Of a stretch of 64,000 nt of DNA, positions 16,900 to 25,498 are shown piece after piece; the stretch's first letter is position 1; every line of letters begins with the position of its first letter. A program made the translations under genes and the position numbers. The notes below the pieces were generated by a model. The model saw only the letters and a list, made by a program, of their open reading frames with translations. It was not told where the DNA came from and searched no databases. The stretch is from Bacteroidaceae bacterium (GTDB lineage Bacteria; Bacteroidota; Bacteroidia; Bacteroidales; Bacteroidaceae): the NCBI GenBank assembly GCA_017427065.1, contig JAFRTL010000016.1, positions 124,001-188,000 on the forward strand. The letters are read 5' to 3'.

Positions 16900-17127
16900 A
16901 TGGATTTACAAGAGTTTATTGACAATTTTGCAGCTGAGTTTGATGAGACACCAGCTGAAGCATTTACTCCATCTACTGAGTATAAGACTTTGGAAGAATG
17001 GAACTCATTGACAGCATTGTCTATTATTGCTATGATTGACGATAGCTATAATAAGACCATAACAGGTGCGAATCTTCGCGAGAATAAAACTATCGAAGAT
17101 CTTTTTAACTATGTAGCATCATTATGA
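16900..17127 (+). CDS. Acyl carrier protein 1
   Basis: A 75-residue acidic protein with the size and helix pattern of an acyl carrier protein. The phosphopantetheine attachment site is Ser36 in EEWNSLTAL; the usual DSL is NSL here, a change of the Asp before the Ser. It follows the malonyl transacylase by six bases and overlaps the ketoreductase start (ATG at 17124), so it is the likely carrier for the malonyl/3-ketoacyl branch. Whether the Asn allows normal loading needs a test with a phosphopantetheinyl transferase; none is encoded in this window. Confidence 0.85.
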   Translation: MDLQEFIDNFAAEFDETPAEAFTPSTEYKTLEEWNSLTALSIIAMIDDSYNKTITGANLRENKTIEDLFNYVASL

Positions 17128-17879
17128 TGAATCCTTTCTCGTTAGAAGGAAAAATAATCTTGGTGACAGGTTCTTCTTCCGGTATAGGAAGAGGAATTGC
17201 TATCGAGTGCTCTAAGATGGGGGCCACTATTATTCTGACAGGCAGGAATAGAGAACGATTAGAAGAAACTCTTGCCATGCTTGAAGGCAGTGGACATTCA
17301 TATATCATTGCAGATATTTCTAAACAAGAGAAGATAGATAGTCTAGTAAATGGTATATCTGTACTGGATGGCTGTGTTTTATGTGCAGGCATTCCTCAGG
17401 TATGTCCTGTAAAGCATTTTAAGCGTAAGGATATAGAAGACATCTTTAGTGTAAATACGTTTGCTCCGATTATGATAGTTTCTTCTTTGTTGAAAAAGAA
17501 AAAGATTCAAAGAGGGGCATCTGTTGTTTTGATAGAGTCTGTTTCTGGAGTTTTTGTTGGTACTAAAGGAGATGTCTCATATAATGCATCAAAGGCTGCG
17601 CTCAATGGTTTCTTAAAAGGTGCAGCTTTGGAATTGGCAGGTCAAGGAATAAGAATTAACGCAATTAATCCAGGACTCGTTCCAACTAATATTTTGAATT
17701 TATCTAATGAGCTCTTTGCAGAGACTCATCATACAGATTTAATGCTAAACAGTTATCCTCTGAAGCGATATGGAAAGCCTGAAGATATTGCTTATGGAGC
17801 TATTTACCTTCTATCTGATGCATCCAATTGGGTGACTGGAACAAATCTGGTAATTGATGGCGGATATCTGTTGAATTAA
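17124..17879 (+). CDS. Short-chain dehydrogenase, FabG-like 3-ketoacyl reductase
   Basis: A 251-residue classical SDR with the cofactor motif TGSSSGIGRG (15-24), NTFAP in place of NNAG-type strand, Ser139, Tyr153 and Lys157 (SYNASK) as catalytic residues, and the C-terminal WVTGTNLVIDGGY typical of FabG. In this setting it probably reduces a 3-ketoacyl bound to carrier protein 1 with NAD(P)H, giving a 3-hydroxyacyl group. Its start overlaps the carrier gene. An alternative is a sugar ketoreductase, but the neighbours favour acyl chemistry. Confidence 0.85.
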   Translation: MMNPFSLEGKIILVTGSSSGIGRGIAIECSKMGATIILTGRNRERLEETLAMLEGSGHSYIIADISKQEKIDSLVNGISVLDGCVLCAGIPQVCPVKHFKRKDIEDIFSVNTFAPIMIVSSLLKKKKIQRGASVVLIESVSGVFVGTKGDVSYNASKAALNGFLKGAALELAGQGIRINAINPGLVPTNILNLSNELFAETHHTDLMLNSYPLKRYGKPEDIAYGAIYLLSDASNWVTGTNLVIDGGYLLN

Positions 17880-17886
17880 TTAGGAT

Positions 17887-18858
17887 ATGATAAACACAAT
17901 ATCTGAAAATAAAAGTATTGCTCTTTCTTATATAAGAATTTGTGCTGTTTCTTTAATAGTATTGTGTCATTTCTGTCAAGCTTATGATAATAGGTGGGCT
18001 TACATTCTAAATGTTGGCGTACAAGTTTTTATCGCTCTCTCTGGATTTATCTATGGGCATAAGATTATAGATAATTGGATGATCTGGTATAAAAAGAGAT
18101 TTTTAAAACTTTATATTCCAGTGTTCATATTTTTGACATTGTCTTTACCTCTTTATTATATTTTCCATAGAGACGTGTTTAATGTGCTGGGATTTTTATG
18201 TAATTATTGTAATCTACAAGGCTTTCCATTTGTTTTTGGTGGAATAGAGCTAATACCTGGAACACGTCATTTATGGTTCTTAACGGCAATAGCATTATGC
18301 TATTTATCGACTCCACTAATACAGGAATTAAAAGAAAAAGGAACGTTATTGTTTCCAATACTATGTATATTACTGTTAATCTCCTATAAATTTCTTCCTG
18401 GAACGTATGCATTCATTGTATCTTGGGTACTCCTTTATTCTATGGGATATATGTACGCATGTTCTAGTGAAAAGTATAGTATCATTTATTTGTTAGCCAT
18501 AGCAGTTACTTTCATCACTATTTTGATGTTTGTCCGTTGGGATAACTTGTTGGCGTATTTTGATAAGTATGGGCGTTTATTTCATGATCTGTTGGGCTGT
18601 TTAATTCTTTTCGGCGGATTTAAGTTTCTTTGTCTCTATAAGAATATACGTATGAACTCATTCTTATCATTAATTGATAAGTATTCTTATCATATTTATA
18701 TTATTCATTACTTTTTTCTTATAGGTCCTTTTTCATTAGCACATATTACTCATAATAATTATATAAATATTCTAATTGCGATAGTGACAATTATCGCGTT
18801 TACTGCGCTTCTAGTTTATTTGAGTAATAGCTTTGTTAGAACTTTTATTAATAAATAG
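17887..18858 (+). CDS. Membrane acyltransferase, family 3
   Basis: A 323-residue integral membrane protein with about nine or ten hydrophobic segments. It matches the acyltransferase 3 / O-acetyltransferase family: an early His in CHFCQAY, FIALSGFIYGHK, and RHLWFLTAIALCYLSTPLI, which corresponds to the family's RxxW-type segment. These proteins O-acylate polysaccharides or lipids in the inner membrane using acyl-CoA. It sits between the ketoreductase and the adenylation enzyme, so it may use a cassette product, but O-acetylation of the capsule is the simpler reading. Base composition is A+T-rich compared with the flanking housekeeping genes. Confidence 0.8.
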   Translation: MINTISENKSIALSYIRICAVSLIVLCHFCQAYDNRWAYILNVGVQVFIALSGFIYGHKIIDNWMIWYKKRFLKLYIPVFIFLTLSLPLYYIFHRDVFNVLGFLCNYCNLQGFPFVFGGIELIPGTRHLWFLTAIALCYLSTPLIQELKEKGTLLFPILCILLLISYKFLPGTYAFIVSWVLLYSMGYMYACSSEKYSIIYLLAIAVTFITILMFVRWDNLLAYFDKYGRLFHDLLGCLILFGGFKFLCLYKNIRMNSFLSLIDKYSYHIYIIHYFFLIGPFSLAHITHNNYINILIAIVTIIAFTALLVYLSNSFVRTFINK

Positions 18859-18866
18859 ACATCCAG

Positions 18867-20396
18867 ATGAAAATAAATCTAGTTGAATTATTTGAAGAGT
18901 CTGCAAGAAATTACCCTCAAAAGGTTGCAGTTATAGATAAAGATCGACAAATTACTTTTTCAGAGTTAAGAGAAAGGTCCTTAGCTTTGGCTCAGAAGAT
19001 AGTAAATGTTTGTTCTGACAGGAATAAACCCGTTGCTGTCTTTTTGGATAAATCCATAGAGAGTGTTTATTCTGATTTAGGAATTATCTATTCTGGTAAT
19101 TTCTATATGAACTTGGATATTAAGACTCCTGCAGAGCGTATTAATAATATTTTGAAATTGGTTCAACCATGTGTTATCATCTCTACGACTAAACAGATAA
19201 AGTCTATCTGTGAGATAGTTCCAGGTGAGATTGATGTTATTTTGTTAGATGAAGAGGAGTGGAATGTAAATGTTGATGAAAAAGCATTATTTAATAGATT
19301 ATCTGCAATTATTGACACAGATCCTTCATGCATAATTAACACATCAGGTTCTACAGGCACTCCTAAGGGGGTGGTGCTGAATCATAAGAGCTTCTTTGAT
19401 TTTACTGAATGGGCTATTGAAACCTTCAAGTTTGGAGATGATTTGATTATGGGTTCGCTGTCTCCTATAGTCTTTGATATCTATAGTTTTGAGCTTTGCA
19501 TGCTTATGGCCAAAGCAAGTACTCTGGTAGTTCTTCCAGGCAATTTAGCTGCTTTCCCAGCAAAGATTCTTGAACTATTAGAGAAGCATCATGTCAATTT
19601 TCTCTTTTGGGTACCAACAATAATGGTAAATATAGCGAATATGGATTTATTGTCTACATTCAAGTTAGATCATTTGAATACTATATGGTTCGCTGGAGAA
19701 GTGTTCCCAACTAAGCAGTTTAATTATTGGTATCATCATCTCCCTCAAGCAACATTTGCTAATCTTTATGGCCCAATAGAGATTACCTTAGATTGTACCT
19801 ATTATATCATTGACAAAGACATACCAGACGAGGAGCCTTTGCCAATTGGCTATCCATGTCGTAACACAGATATAATTATCTTGGATGAAAAAGATCAAGC
19901 TGTTAGAAAAACCAACGTCGAGGGAGAACTTTGCGTGAGGGGTACTTCTTTAGCTATGGGTTATTATAATAATCCGGAAAAGACGGCAGCCGCTTTTGTG
20001 CAGAATCCACTTAATAAAGCTTATCCTGAGGTTATTTATCGAACGGGAGATATCGTTTGCTATAATGATGAAGGCTTGATTATGTTTAAGGGACGTAAAG
20101 ACAATATTGTCAAGCACATGGGATATCGAACTGATTTAGGCGAGATTGAGCATGTTATTATTAATACACTAAAACTTGTGAAGAATGGTTGTGTGGTTTA
20201 TAATCAAGCAGAAAAGTTAATTACACTCTTCTATGAATCTGAGCAAGAGATTCCAGTGTCAGAATTCCGAAAGAAAATAGGACAAGCTCTTCCTAAGTAT
20301 ATGATACCTACAGCATTTGTTCACTTGAATCTGCTTCAACGGAATACTAATGGTAAGATAGACAGATTGTATTATAAAAAGATGGTAAATGCATAA
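18867..20396 (+). CDS. Adenylation enzyme (DltA-like amino-acid activating)
   Basis: A 509-residue AMP-forming ligase with the adenylation core motifs: NTSGSTGTPKGVVLNH (A3), NLYGPIE (A5), GELCVRGTSLAMGYYN (A6), YRTGDIVCYNDEGLIMFKGRKDNIVKHMGYR (A7-A8, described here in pieces) and a final Lys in NGKIDR (A10). The size and motif spacing resemble DltA, the D-alanine-carrier ligase, and free-standing NRPS A domains. It likely activates an amino acid and loads it onto carrier protein 2 (21200). It overlaps the following GNAT gene by 8 bases. The substrate pocket cannot be read reliably by eye. Confidence 0.88.
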   Translation: MKINLVELFEESARNYPQKVAVIDKDRQITFSELRERSLALAQKIVNVCSDRNKPVAVFLDKSIESVYSDLGIIYSGNFYMNLDIKTPAERINNILKLVQPCVIISTTKQIKSICEIVPGEIDVILLDEEEWNVNVDEKALFNRLSAIIDTDPSCIINTSGSTGTPKGVVLNHKSFFDFTEWAIETFKFGDDLIMGSLSPIVFDIYSFELCMLMAKASTLVVLPGNLAAFPAKILELLEKHHVNFLFWVPTIMVNIANMDLLSTFKLDHLNTIWFAGEVFPTKQFNYWYHHLPQATFANLYGPIEITLDCTYYIIDKDIPDEEPLPIGYPCRNTDIIILDEKDQAVRKTNVEGELCVRGTSLAMGYYNNPEKTAAAFVQNPLNKAYPEVIYRTGDIVCYNDEGLIMFKGRKDNIVKHMGYRTDLGEIEHVIINTLKLVKNGCVVYNQAEKLITLFYESEQEIPVSEFRKKIGQALPKYMIPTAFVHLNLLQRNTNGKIDRLYYKKMVNA

Positions 20397-21198
20397 AGTA
20401 CAATCTTACGAGCAAATACAAGAATTCATTGTACGAATACGTTCTTTGAGAAGCGGGTTTGTAACTAATTTTTATTGGGATGAGAAAAGGCATCCTTATT
20501 GGATTGGTTCGGGTACCTTTTTCTTTATAGAAGGTGAAGGTTGCATTTTACTTCTTCATCAGAATATAAGTTTCTATAATCTTTATTATATTGCAACCAG
20601 TTTTGAGTCAGTTTCATCCCAAGTGAATATGCTTCCTGTGGATTCTGATATAATTGTTGATATCGTTTGTCGAGGAGATGGTATTAAAGAGAGGAATGCA
20701 TTCCATGACATGGACTTTATTGATTATTGTCATTTATATAGGATGAGTCATGTCGGACAAATGGCTCAGGAAGATTGGTGGGAAGATGCCAATGTGAAGT
20801 ATGCTTCTCCAAAAGATATAACAATAATCAGAAAGGTGTTCCAAGATGAGTTTGATCCTCTTTGTGAACAATTGCCCTCGGATAAAGAAATACAAGATTT
20901 TATAGAAAGGAATCAGCTATTTATAATAAAAGAGAATGGCAACTTATGTGGGTTTCTGATATCAGAACAGGATGGGGTAACTTGGTATTTGAGATATTGG
21001 TATACTTCTCCTGATTACCGTAATAGGGGAATTGGTGCAAAATTGTTAAAAACATCTTTAATTCATAGCATAGATTCCAAACGTCAGATATTTTGGGTAA
21101 TCTCTGAAAATGAGAATGCTATCAAGCGTTATGAACATTATGGGTTTAAGAGAGAGAATATGAATGATTTTGTTATGATAAAGAAAAAAACTAATTAA
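20389..21198 (+). CDS. GNAT acyltransferase with N-terminal extension
   Basis: A 269-residue protein. Residues 1-130 have no motif I can name (YEQIQEFIVRIRSLRSGFVTNFYW at the start). The C-terminal half is a GNAT domain: GFLISEQDGVTWYLRYWYTSPDYRNRGIGAKLL holds the acyl-donor-binding R/QxxGxG/A (RNRGIGAK), and ENENAIKRYEHYGFK is the usual GNAT end. Overlap with the adenylation gene and a one-base gap before carrier protein 2 suggest that it transfers an aminoacyl group from that carrier to an acceptor, or acetylates the bound amino acid. This reading rests on gene order. Confidence 0.75.
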   Translation: MHKVQSYEQIQEFIVRIRSLRSGFVTNFYWDEKRHPYWIGSGTFFFIEGEGCILLLHQNISFYNLYYIATSFESVSSQVNMLPVDSDIIVDIVCRGDGIKERNAFHDMDFIDYCHLYRMSHVGQMAQEDWWEDANVKYASPKDITIIRKVFQDEFDPLCEQLPSDKEIQDFIERNQLFIIKENGNLCGFLISEQDGVTWYLRYWYTSPDYRNRGIGAKLLKTSLIHSIDSKRQIFWVISENENAIKRYEHYGFKRENMNDFVMIKKKTN

Positions 21199-21199
21199 T

Positions 21200-21427
21200 A
21201 TGAACGAAAAGATTATTGAAATTTTGACAGAGCTTCGCCCTGAATTTGACTTTACTGAAAATGTTGATTTTATAGAAGAAGGCATGTTGGATTCTTTTGA
21301 TATCGTTAGTTTGGTTGATGAGATCGAGACTTCATTTGGCGTGGCAATTAGTGGTGCAGATGTGATACCGGAGAATTTTTGTAGTATTGAAGCTATCTGC
21401 AATACAATAAAAAGGAATCAAAAGTAA
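21200..21427 (+). CDS. Carrier protein 2 (DltC/PCP-like)
   Basis: A 75-residue carrier protein with a clear 4'-phosphopantetheine site, Ser32 in MLDSFDIVSLVDEIE. The LDSFDI form is common in DltC-like and peptidyl carrier proteins. It differs clearly from carrier protein 1 (NSLTAL site). It starts one base after the GNAT gene and ends two bases before the KAS III gene, so it is in the tightest part of the cassette. It is the likely partner of the adenylation enzyme. Confidence 0.9.
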   Translation: MNEKIIEILTELRPEFDFTENVDFIEEGMLDSFDIVSLVDEIETSFGVAISGADVIPENFCSIEAICNTIKRNQK

Positions 21428-21429
21428 AT

Positions 21430-22509
21430 ATGGTAACTTCTTTTAGCAATAAAACGATTTCAGCTATTTATTCCATTTTACCTACCCATGAGGTAGATTT
21501 TATGGATGAAGCAGGTAACTACGCTTTTACTGAGGCTCAAATGAAGAAACTAAAAAAAGTAATGGGCTTTGGAACAAGGCGAGTTGCTTATGAAGGTGAA
21601 ACGGTTGGCGACTATGCGGCTTATGGCATCCAAAAGATGTTGGAAGATAAGGTTTTCAGAGAGGATGAGATAGGTGCAATTATTGTGACAACTACTTCTC
21701 CTGATCATTTTATCCCACCAATTTCTAATATAGTACAGGGTAAGTTCAATTTTGACGAGGATACTGTATGCATAGATATCTCTCAGGGATGTTGCGGATA
21801 TGTAGTAGGTTTGACTTATGCTTTTATGACATTGAACGCTCTTCATGGGAAGAAAGTCTTGCTAGTGGCAGGTGATATGTTGTCAGCAAGAGTTTCCAAA
21901 CGTGATAGAGCAAGTAGACCTATTACTGGTGATGGCGTTACAATCAGTGTCATCGAGAATACTATTGATAATAATAAGTGCTACTGTTCGTTGAAAAATG
22001 ACGGAAAGGATGCTTTTGCTGTATATGTTCCTGCTGGAGGTACCCGAATGCCAATAACTCTAGAAACGACCAAGGAAGAGCCTGATGAGTTTGGTAACTG
22101 GCGTGGAAAGCAACATCTTGTCATGCAAGGAGATTTGGTGTTCAATATCATCATTAACATGACCCCTGTTATGATGGAAGAGTTGCTTGCTAAATCAGGG
22201 AATAAGATGGATGATGTAGATTACTTTATCTGTCATCAGTCTAGTAGTTTCACGCTTAAAAAATTAGCACAGCGTTTGGAAGTTTCTGAAGAAAGACTTC
22301 CTCGTGATATCGTTCCTAAATACGGAAACTCCAGTAGTGCTACTATTCCTGTAACAATGTGCGAGCATTCTGAGCAGATATTTGCAGATAAGCAGTCTAA
22401 GAAAATCATGTTTGCCGCTTTTGGAACAGGTATGTCTTTAGGGGCAGTGTTGATGGACTTAAAGGAACCGACCTGTAAAATGATAGATTATCCGCATCAC
22501 AATGGTTGA
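21430..22509 (+). CDS. 3-Ketoacyl carrier-protein synthase III (FabH-like)
   Basis: A 359-residue thiolase-fold condensing enzyme. The nucleophile is Cys121 in DISQGCCGYVVGL, with the His in CHQSSSFTLKKL and the Asn in YGNSSSATIPV completing the Cys-His-Asn triad of KAS III. The N-terminal GFGTRRVAYEGETVGDYA and the C-terminal FGTGMSLGAVL are typical of FabH. KAS III joins an acyl-CoA (or aminoacyl/acyl carrier) with malonyl carrier protein to a 3-ketoacyl product. With the malonyl transacylase and ketoreductase nearby, a short 3-hydroxyacyl group is a likely product. Overlaps the next gene by 8 bases. Confidence 0.92.
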   Translation: MVTSFSNKTISAIYSILPTHEVDFMDEAGNYAFTEAQMKKLKKVMGFGTRRVAYEGETVGDYAAYGIQKMLEDKVFREDEIGAIIVTTTSPDHFIPPISNIVQGKFNFDEDTVCIDISQGCCGYVVGLTYAFMTLNALHGKKVLLVAGDMLSARVSKRDRASRPITGDGVTISVIENTIDNNKCYCSLKNDGKDAFAVYVPAGGTRMPITLETTKEEPDEFGNWRGKQHLVMQGDLVFNIIINMTPVMMEELLAKSGNKMDDVDYFICHQSSSFTLKKLAQRLEVSEERLPRDIVPKYGNSSSATIPVTMCEHSEQIFADKQSKKIMFAAFGTGMSLGAVLMDLKEPTCKMIDYPHHNG

Positions 22510-23161
22510 ATGCCATAAATTCGTAAATTCAAGATTTAATTCTAATTCATACATCATCTCGCATTCAACTTTTAATGATGTTTGGATAGTAGATCCAGGA
22601 GATACAGATAATATCTTTTTGTGGTTAGAGAAACATTCTAAGGCTATTATTTCAGGTGTACTATTGACACATGCGCATTTCGATCATATATATGGTATAA
22701 ATGATATTCTGAATCATTATCCTAATTGCCCTATTTTTGTAGCAAACATATATGGTGAGGAATTACTTCATGATGCGAAGAAAAATGGTTCAAGATATAC
22801 AGAGGAGGGATCTATAGTTGTCAAAGATGGGGCTCGCATAGATTTATATAAGAAAGAATTGGATCTTTGGTCAGATACTAAAGCCTCTATCTTTTATACA
22901 CCAGGCCATTCGGAGGACTCTGTATGCATACTGGTTGACAAGATGTTCTTTACTGGGGATACCTTGATAAAGGATACAAGAACAGTTACGAAGCTTAAAG
23001 GAGGGTCTGAAGGGAAACTCGAAAACTCTCTTTCACAAATAAATACCCTCATGGGAAATAACCTAGTAGTATATCCTGGCCATGGAGATCTTTTCTATTT
23101 GGATGATTATGATTTAAATAAGTCATTAATAAAAAAAGTGGGATATGGAGACAAAGCATGA
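22502..23161 (+). CDS. Metallo-beta-lactamase-fold hydrolase (possible thioesterase)
   Basis: A 219-residue protein of the glyoxalase II-like metallo-beta-lactamase group. Metal ligands are visible in THAHFDHIYG (HxHxDH), in FYTPGHSEDSVCI (His), in FFTGDTLI (Asp) and in VYPGHGD (His). These enzymes often hydrolyse thioesters. Coupled by an 8-base overlap to the KAS III gene, it may release or proofread acyl groups on the carrier proteins (inference). A general glyoxalase-type role cannot be excluded. Confidence 0.85.
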   Translation: MVECHKFVNSRFNSNSYIISHSTFNDVWIVDPGDTDNIFLWLEKHSKAIISGVLLTHAHFDHIYGINDILNHYPNCPIFVANIYGEELLHDAKKNGSRYTEEGSIVVKDGARIDLYKKELDLWSDTKASIFYTPGHSEDSVCILVDKMFFTGDTLIKDTRTVTKLKGGSEGKLENSLSQINTLMGNNLVVYPGHGDLFYLDDYDLNKSLIKKVGYGDKA

Positions 23162-24038
23162 TATGAAAGCTATTCTCGGTGAGGATTTCTTTAAAGAAGA
23201 AGTACGGTGTGATTATTTAATTACAGCAGAAATGAAGAGGGTTTTTGCAGTGTTGATGGATTTATATTTAACATTTGCAGAGATATGTGAGAAGTACAAT
23301 TTAAGATATTATGCAATTTTTGGTTTTCTTTTAGGAGCAATTAGGCATAAAGGTTTTATCCCTTGGGATGATGATCTTGATGTGGCAATGCCGAGAGAGG
23401 ATTATAATAAGTTCATGGAGATTGCTCCTAGGGAATTGACCTTCCCGTATTTTGTACGTTCTCCATATACAGATCCAAATTGCTTTTATTCATATATTGT
23501 TATCTTGAATGAAACTACCTCTTTTATTCCTAAAATATTTAAAAACAATTCTTTTAAAAAAGGTATTCCCATGGATATCTTCCCATTAGATTACTGCAAC
23601 TTAGATACATATGATGATGATCGTGCTCAGATTTATGAACACATTATGCGTTGTTCTACATGGATGAAGAGAGGGACAGAAGGTTTAAGTGATCGGCAGA
23701 TGAAAAATTTTGAGAGATATAATACAGATAAACCATTAGAAGACTGGGAGGCAATTCAGAGAATAGCATCAAATCCTAAGTATTTTGGCGGTGATTATTT
23801 GGCGACGTCTGTTCTTACGGGATTTGATAAAGAAAAGCTGATTTTTCCTGCAGATGCATTTAATGACAGCTTATCTATGCCATTTGAAACAATAACCGTT
23901 AAGGTACCTTCGGGTTATGAGAAACTTCTTGTTAAATCATATGGAGACTGGAAATCATATCCTCCAATAGAGGAACGTGGAAAGAGAAATGAAAGTATTA
24001 TCTTCGATCCAGATAAGTCATATTTAGATTATGAATAA
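23145..24038 (+). CDS. LicD-family phosphotransferase, copy 1
   Basis: A 297-residue LicD protein. The hallmark FGFLLGAIRHKGFIPWDDDLDVAMP (given here as the family block) contains the Asp-rich metal site of this nucleotidyltransferase-fold family, and KKGIPMDIFPLDY follows. LicD enzymes transfer phosphocholine or another phospho-group from a CDP donor to a sugar. The gene overlaps the metallo-hydrolase by 17 bases; the second Met (23163) would avoid that overlap and is an equally good start. Two other LicD genes (29153, 32898) lie in the same operon. Confidence 0.9.
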   Translation: METKHDMKAILGEDFFKEEVRCDYLITAEMKRVFAVLMDLYLTFAEICEKYNLRYYAIFGFLLGAIRHKGFIPWDDDLDVAMPREDYNKFMEIAPRELTFPYFVRSPYTDPNCFYSYIVILNETTSFIPKIFKNNSFKKGIPMDIFPLDYCNLDTYDDDRAQIYEHIMRCSTWMKRGTEGLSDRQMKNFERYNTDKPLEDWEAIQRIASNPKYFGGDYLATSVLTGFDKEKLIFPADAFNDSLSMPFETITVKVPSGYEKLLVKSYGDWKSYPPIEERGKRNESIIFDPDKSYLDYE

Positions 24039-24055
24039 GTTATAAGAATCCTTTT

Positions 24056-25498
24056 ATGGCAGAATCATTAAAAAATAGAACTTTTAGAGGTGTCATCTGG
24101 AGTGGCATTGAGCGTTTCTCTGTACATGGAGTGCATTTTTTAGTGACACTTGTCATAGCCAGAATATTAGATCCATCAGATTTTGGATTAGTTGGTATGC
24201 TTGCCATATTTATTGCTGTCTCTCAATCATTAATTGATAGTGGTTTTTCGCAAGCACTGATTAGAAAGCAGAACCGCACGAATTTAGATAATAGTACGGT
24301 TTTTTATTTTAATATAATAGTTTCTTTATGTCTTTATTTTTTGCTGTTTGCTATAGCACCATTAGTCTCTTCCTTTTATGAGGAGCCCCAATTGTTGGAA
24401 TTGATGCGGGTCCTTTGTCTTGTTGTGGTAATTAATTCTTTTGCAGTAGTTCAAAGAGCCATATATACCGCATCCATAGATTTTAAAACGCAGGCTAAAG
24501 CTTCGCTTATTTCAGCAATTGTCTCCGGTGGCATAGCTATTTATCTCGCAATTAATGGATATGGAGTTTGGACATTAGTTTGGCAGCAAATTTTAAACGC
24601 TATAATTAATACCTCTTTATTATGGTTTTTTTCTAGCTGGCGGCCTCTCTTCATTTATTCATGGAGTTCGTTCAGGGAATTGTTCGCATTTGGTTCAAAA
24701 CTACTTGCCAGTGGTTTGATAGATACAATATATCGAAATATGTATACTTTGGTAATCGGTAAAGTATTCAGTGCAACAAACCTAGGGCAATACACTCAGG
24801 CCAATCATTTTGTTCAATTGCCGTCTTCTAATATAACTGGTATCTTGCAACGCGTAACTTATCCTGTTCTCTGTACGTTGCAAAACGATGATGTCAAACT
24901 TCGTGATAATTACCGTAAACTTATTCGGCTGTCTGCCTTTATTGTATTTCCCTTGATGTGCATTTTGGCTGGCGTGTCATATCCGTTGGTCACTTTCCTT
25001 ATAGGAGAGAAATGGCATTTCGCTGCCACTATGATTATTCCTTTGAGCTTGGCTGGGATGTGGTATCCAGTTCATGCAATCAATTTGAATCTGTTACAGG
25101 TAAAAGGACGCAGTGATTTATTTCTCCGTTTAGAAATTATAAAAAAAATCATTGGTGTTGTGATTTTGGTGTTAAGTATTCCTTTTGGGCTTCTTTTCAT
25201 GTGCTGGTCAAGTATCCTGACTAGCCTTCTATGCCTTTTTATCAATACATATTATACAGGAAAACTCATCAATGTTGGCTTCCTAACACAGATGCATGAT
25301 TTGTCTGGCACATTGGTTACATCTTTGATAGTCTTTGCAGTCTCTTTTTTCATTACAACTTTAATTAGCAGTAATTTTTGGGGATTTTTAATAGCATCTT
25401 TGATAGGAGCAGGTTTATTCCTATTGGTAGTTCAGATTTTTCATTTTCAAGAATTTGATACTGCCAAATCTATTATTTTGAGTAAGAAGAATGGATAA
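24056..25498 (+). CDS. Polysaccharide flippase (Wzx/MOP family)
   Basis: A 480-residue protein with about twelve to fourteen hydrophobic segments. The N-terminus (NRTFRGVIWSGIERF) and VTLVIARILDPSDFGLVGM are characteristic of the WzxC/lipopolysaccharide-flippase branch of the MOP superfamily. It moves the undecaprenyl-linked repeat unit across the inner membrane. Together with the Wzy-like protein at 26591 and Wzz at 299 it defines a Wzy-dependent pathway. It overlaps the next gene by 8 bases. Confidence 0.93.
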   Translation: MAESLKNRTFRGVIWSGIERFSVHGVHFLVTLVIARILDPSDFGLVGMLAIFIAVSQSLIDSGFSQALIRKQNRTNLDNSTVFYFNIIVSLCLYFLLFAIAPLVSSFYEEPQLLELMRVLCLVVVINSFAVVQRAIYTASIDFKTQAKASLISAIVSGGIAIYLAINGYGVWTLVWQQILNAIINTSLLWFFSSWRPLFIYSWSSFRELFAFGSKLLASGLIDTIYRNMYTLVIGKVFSATNLGQYTQANHFVQLPSSNITGILQRVTYPVLCTLQNDDVKLRDNYRKLIRLSAFIVFPLMCILAGVSYPLVTFLIGEKWHFAATMIIPLSLAGMWYPVHAINLNLLQVKGRSDLFLRLEIIKKIIGVVILVLSIPFGLLFMCWSSILTSLLCLFINTYYTGKLINVGFLTQMHDLSGTLVTSLIVFAVSFFITTLISSNFWGFLIASLIGAGLFLLVVQIFHFQEFDTAKSIILSKKNG

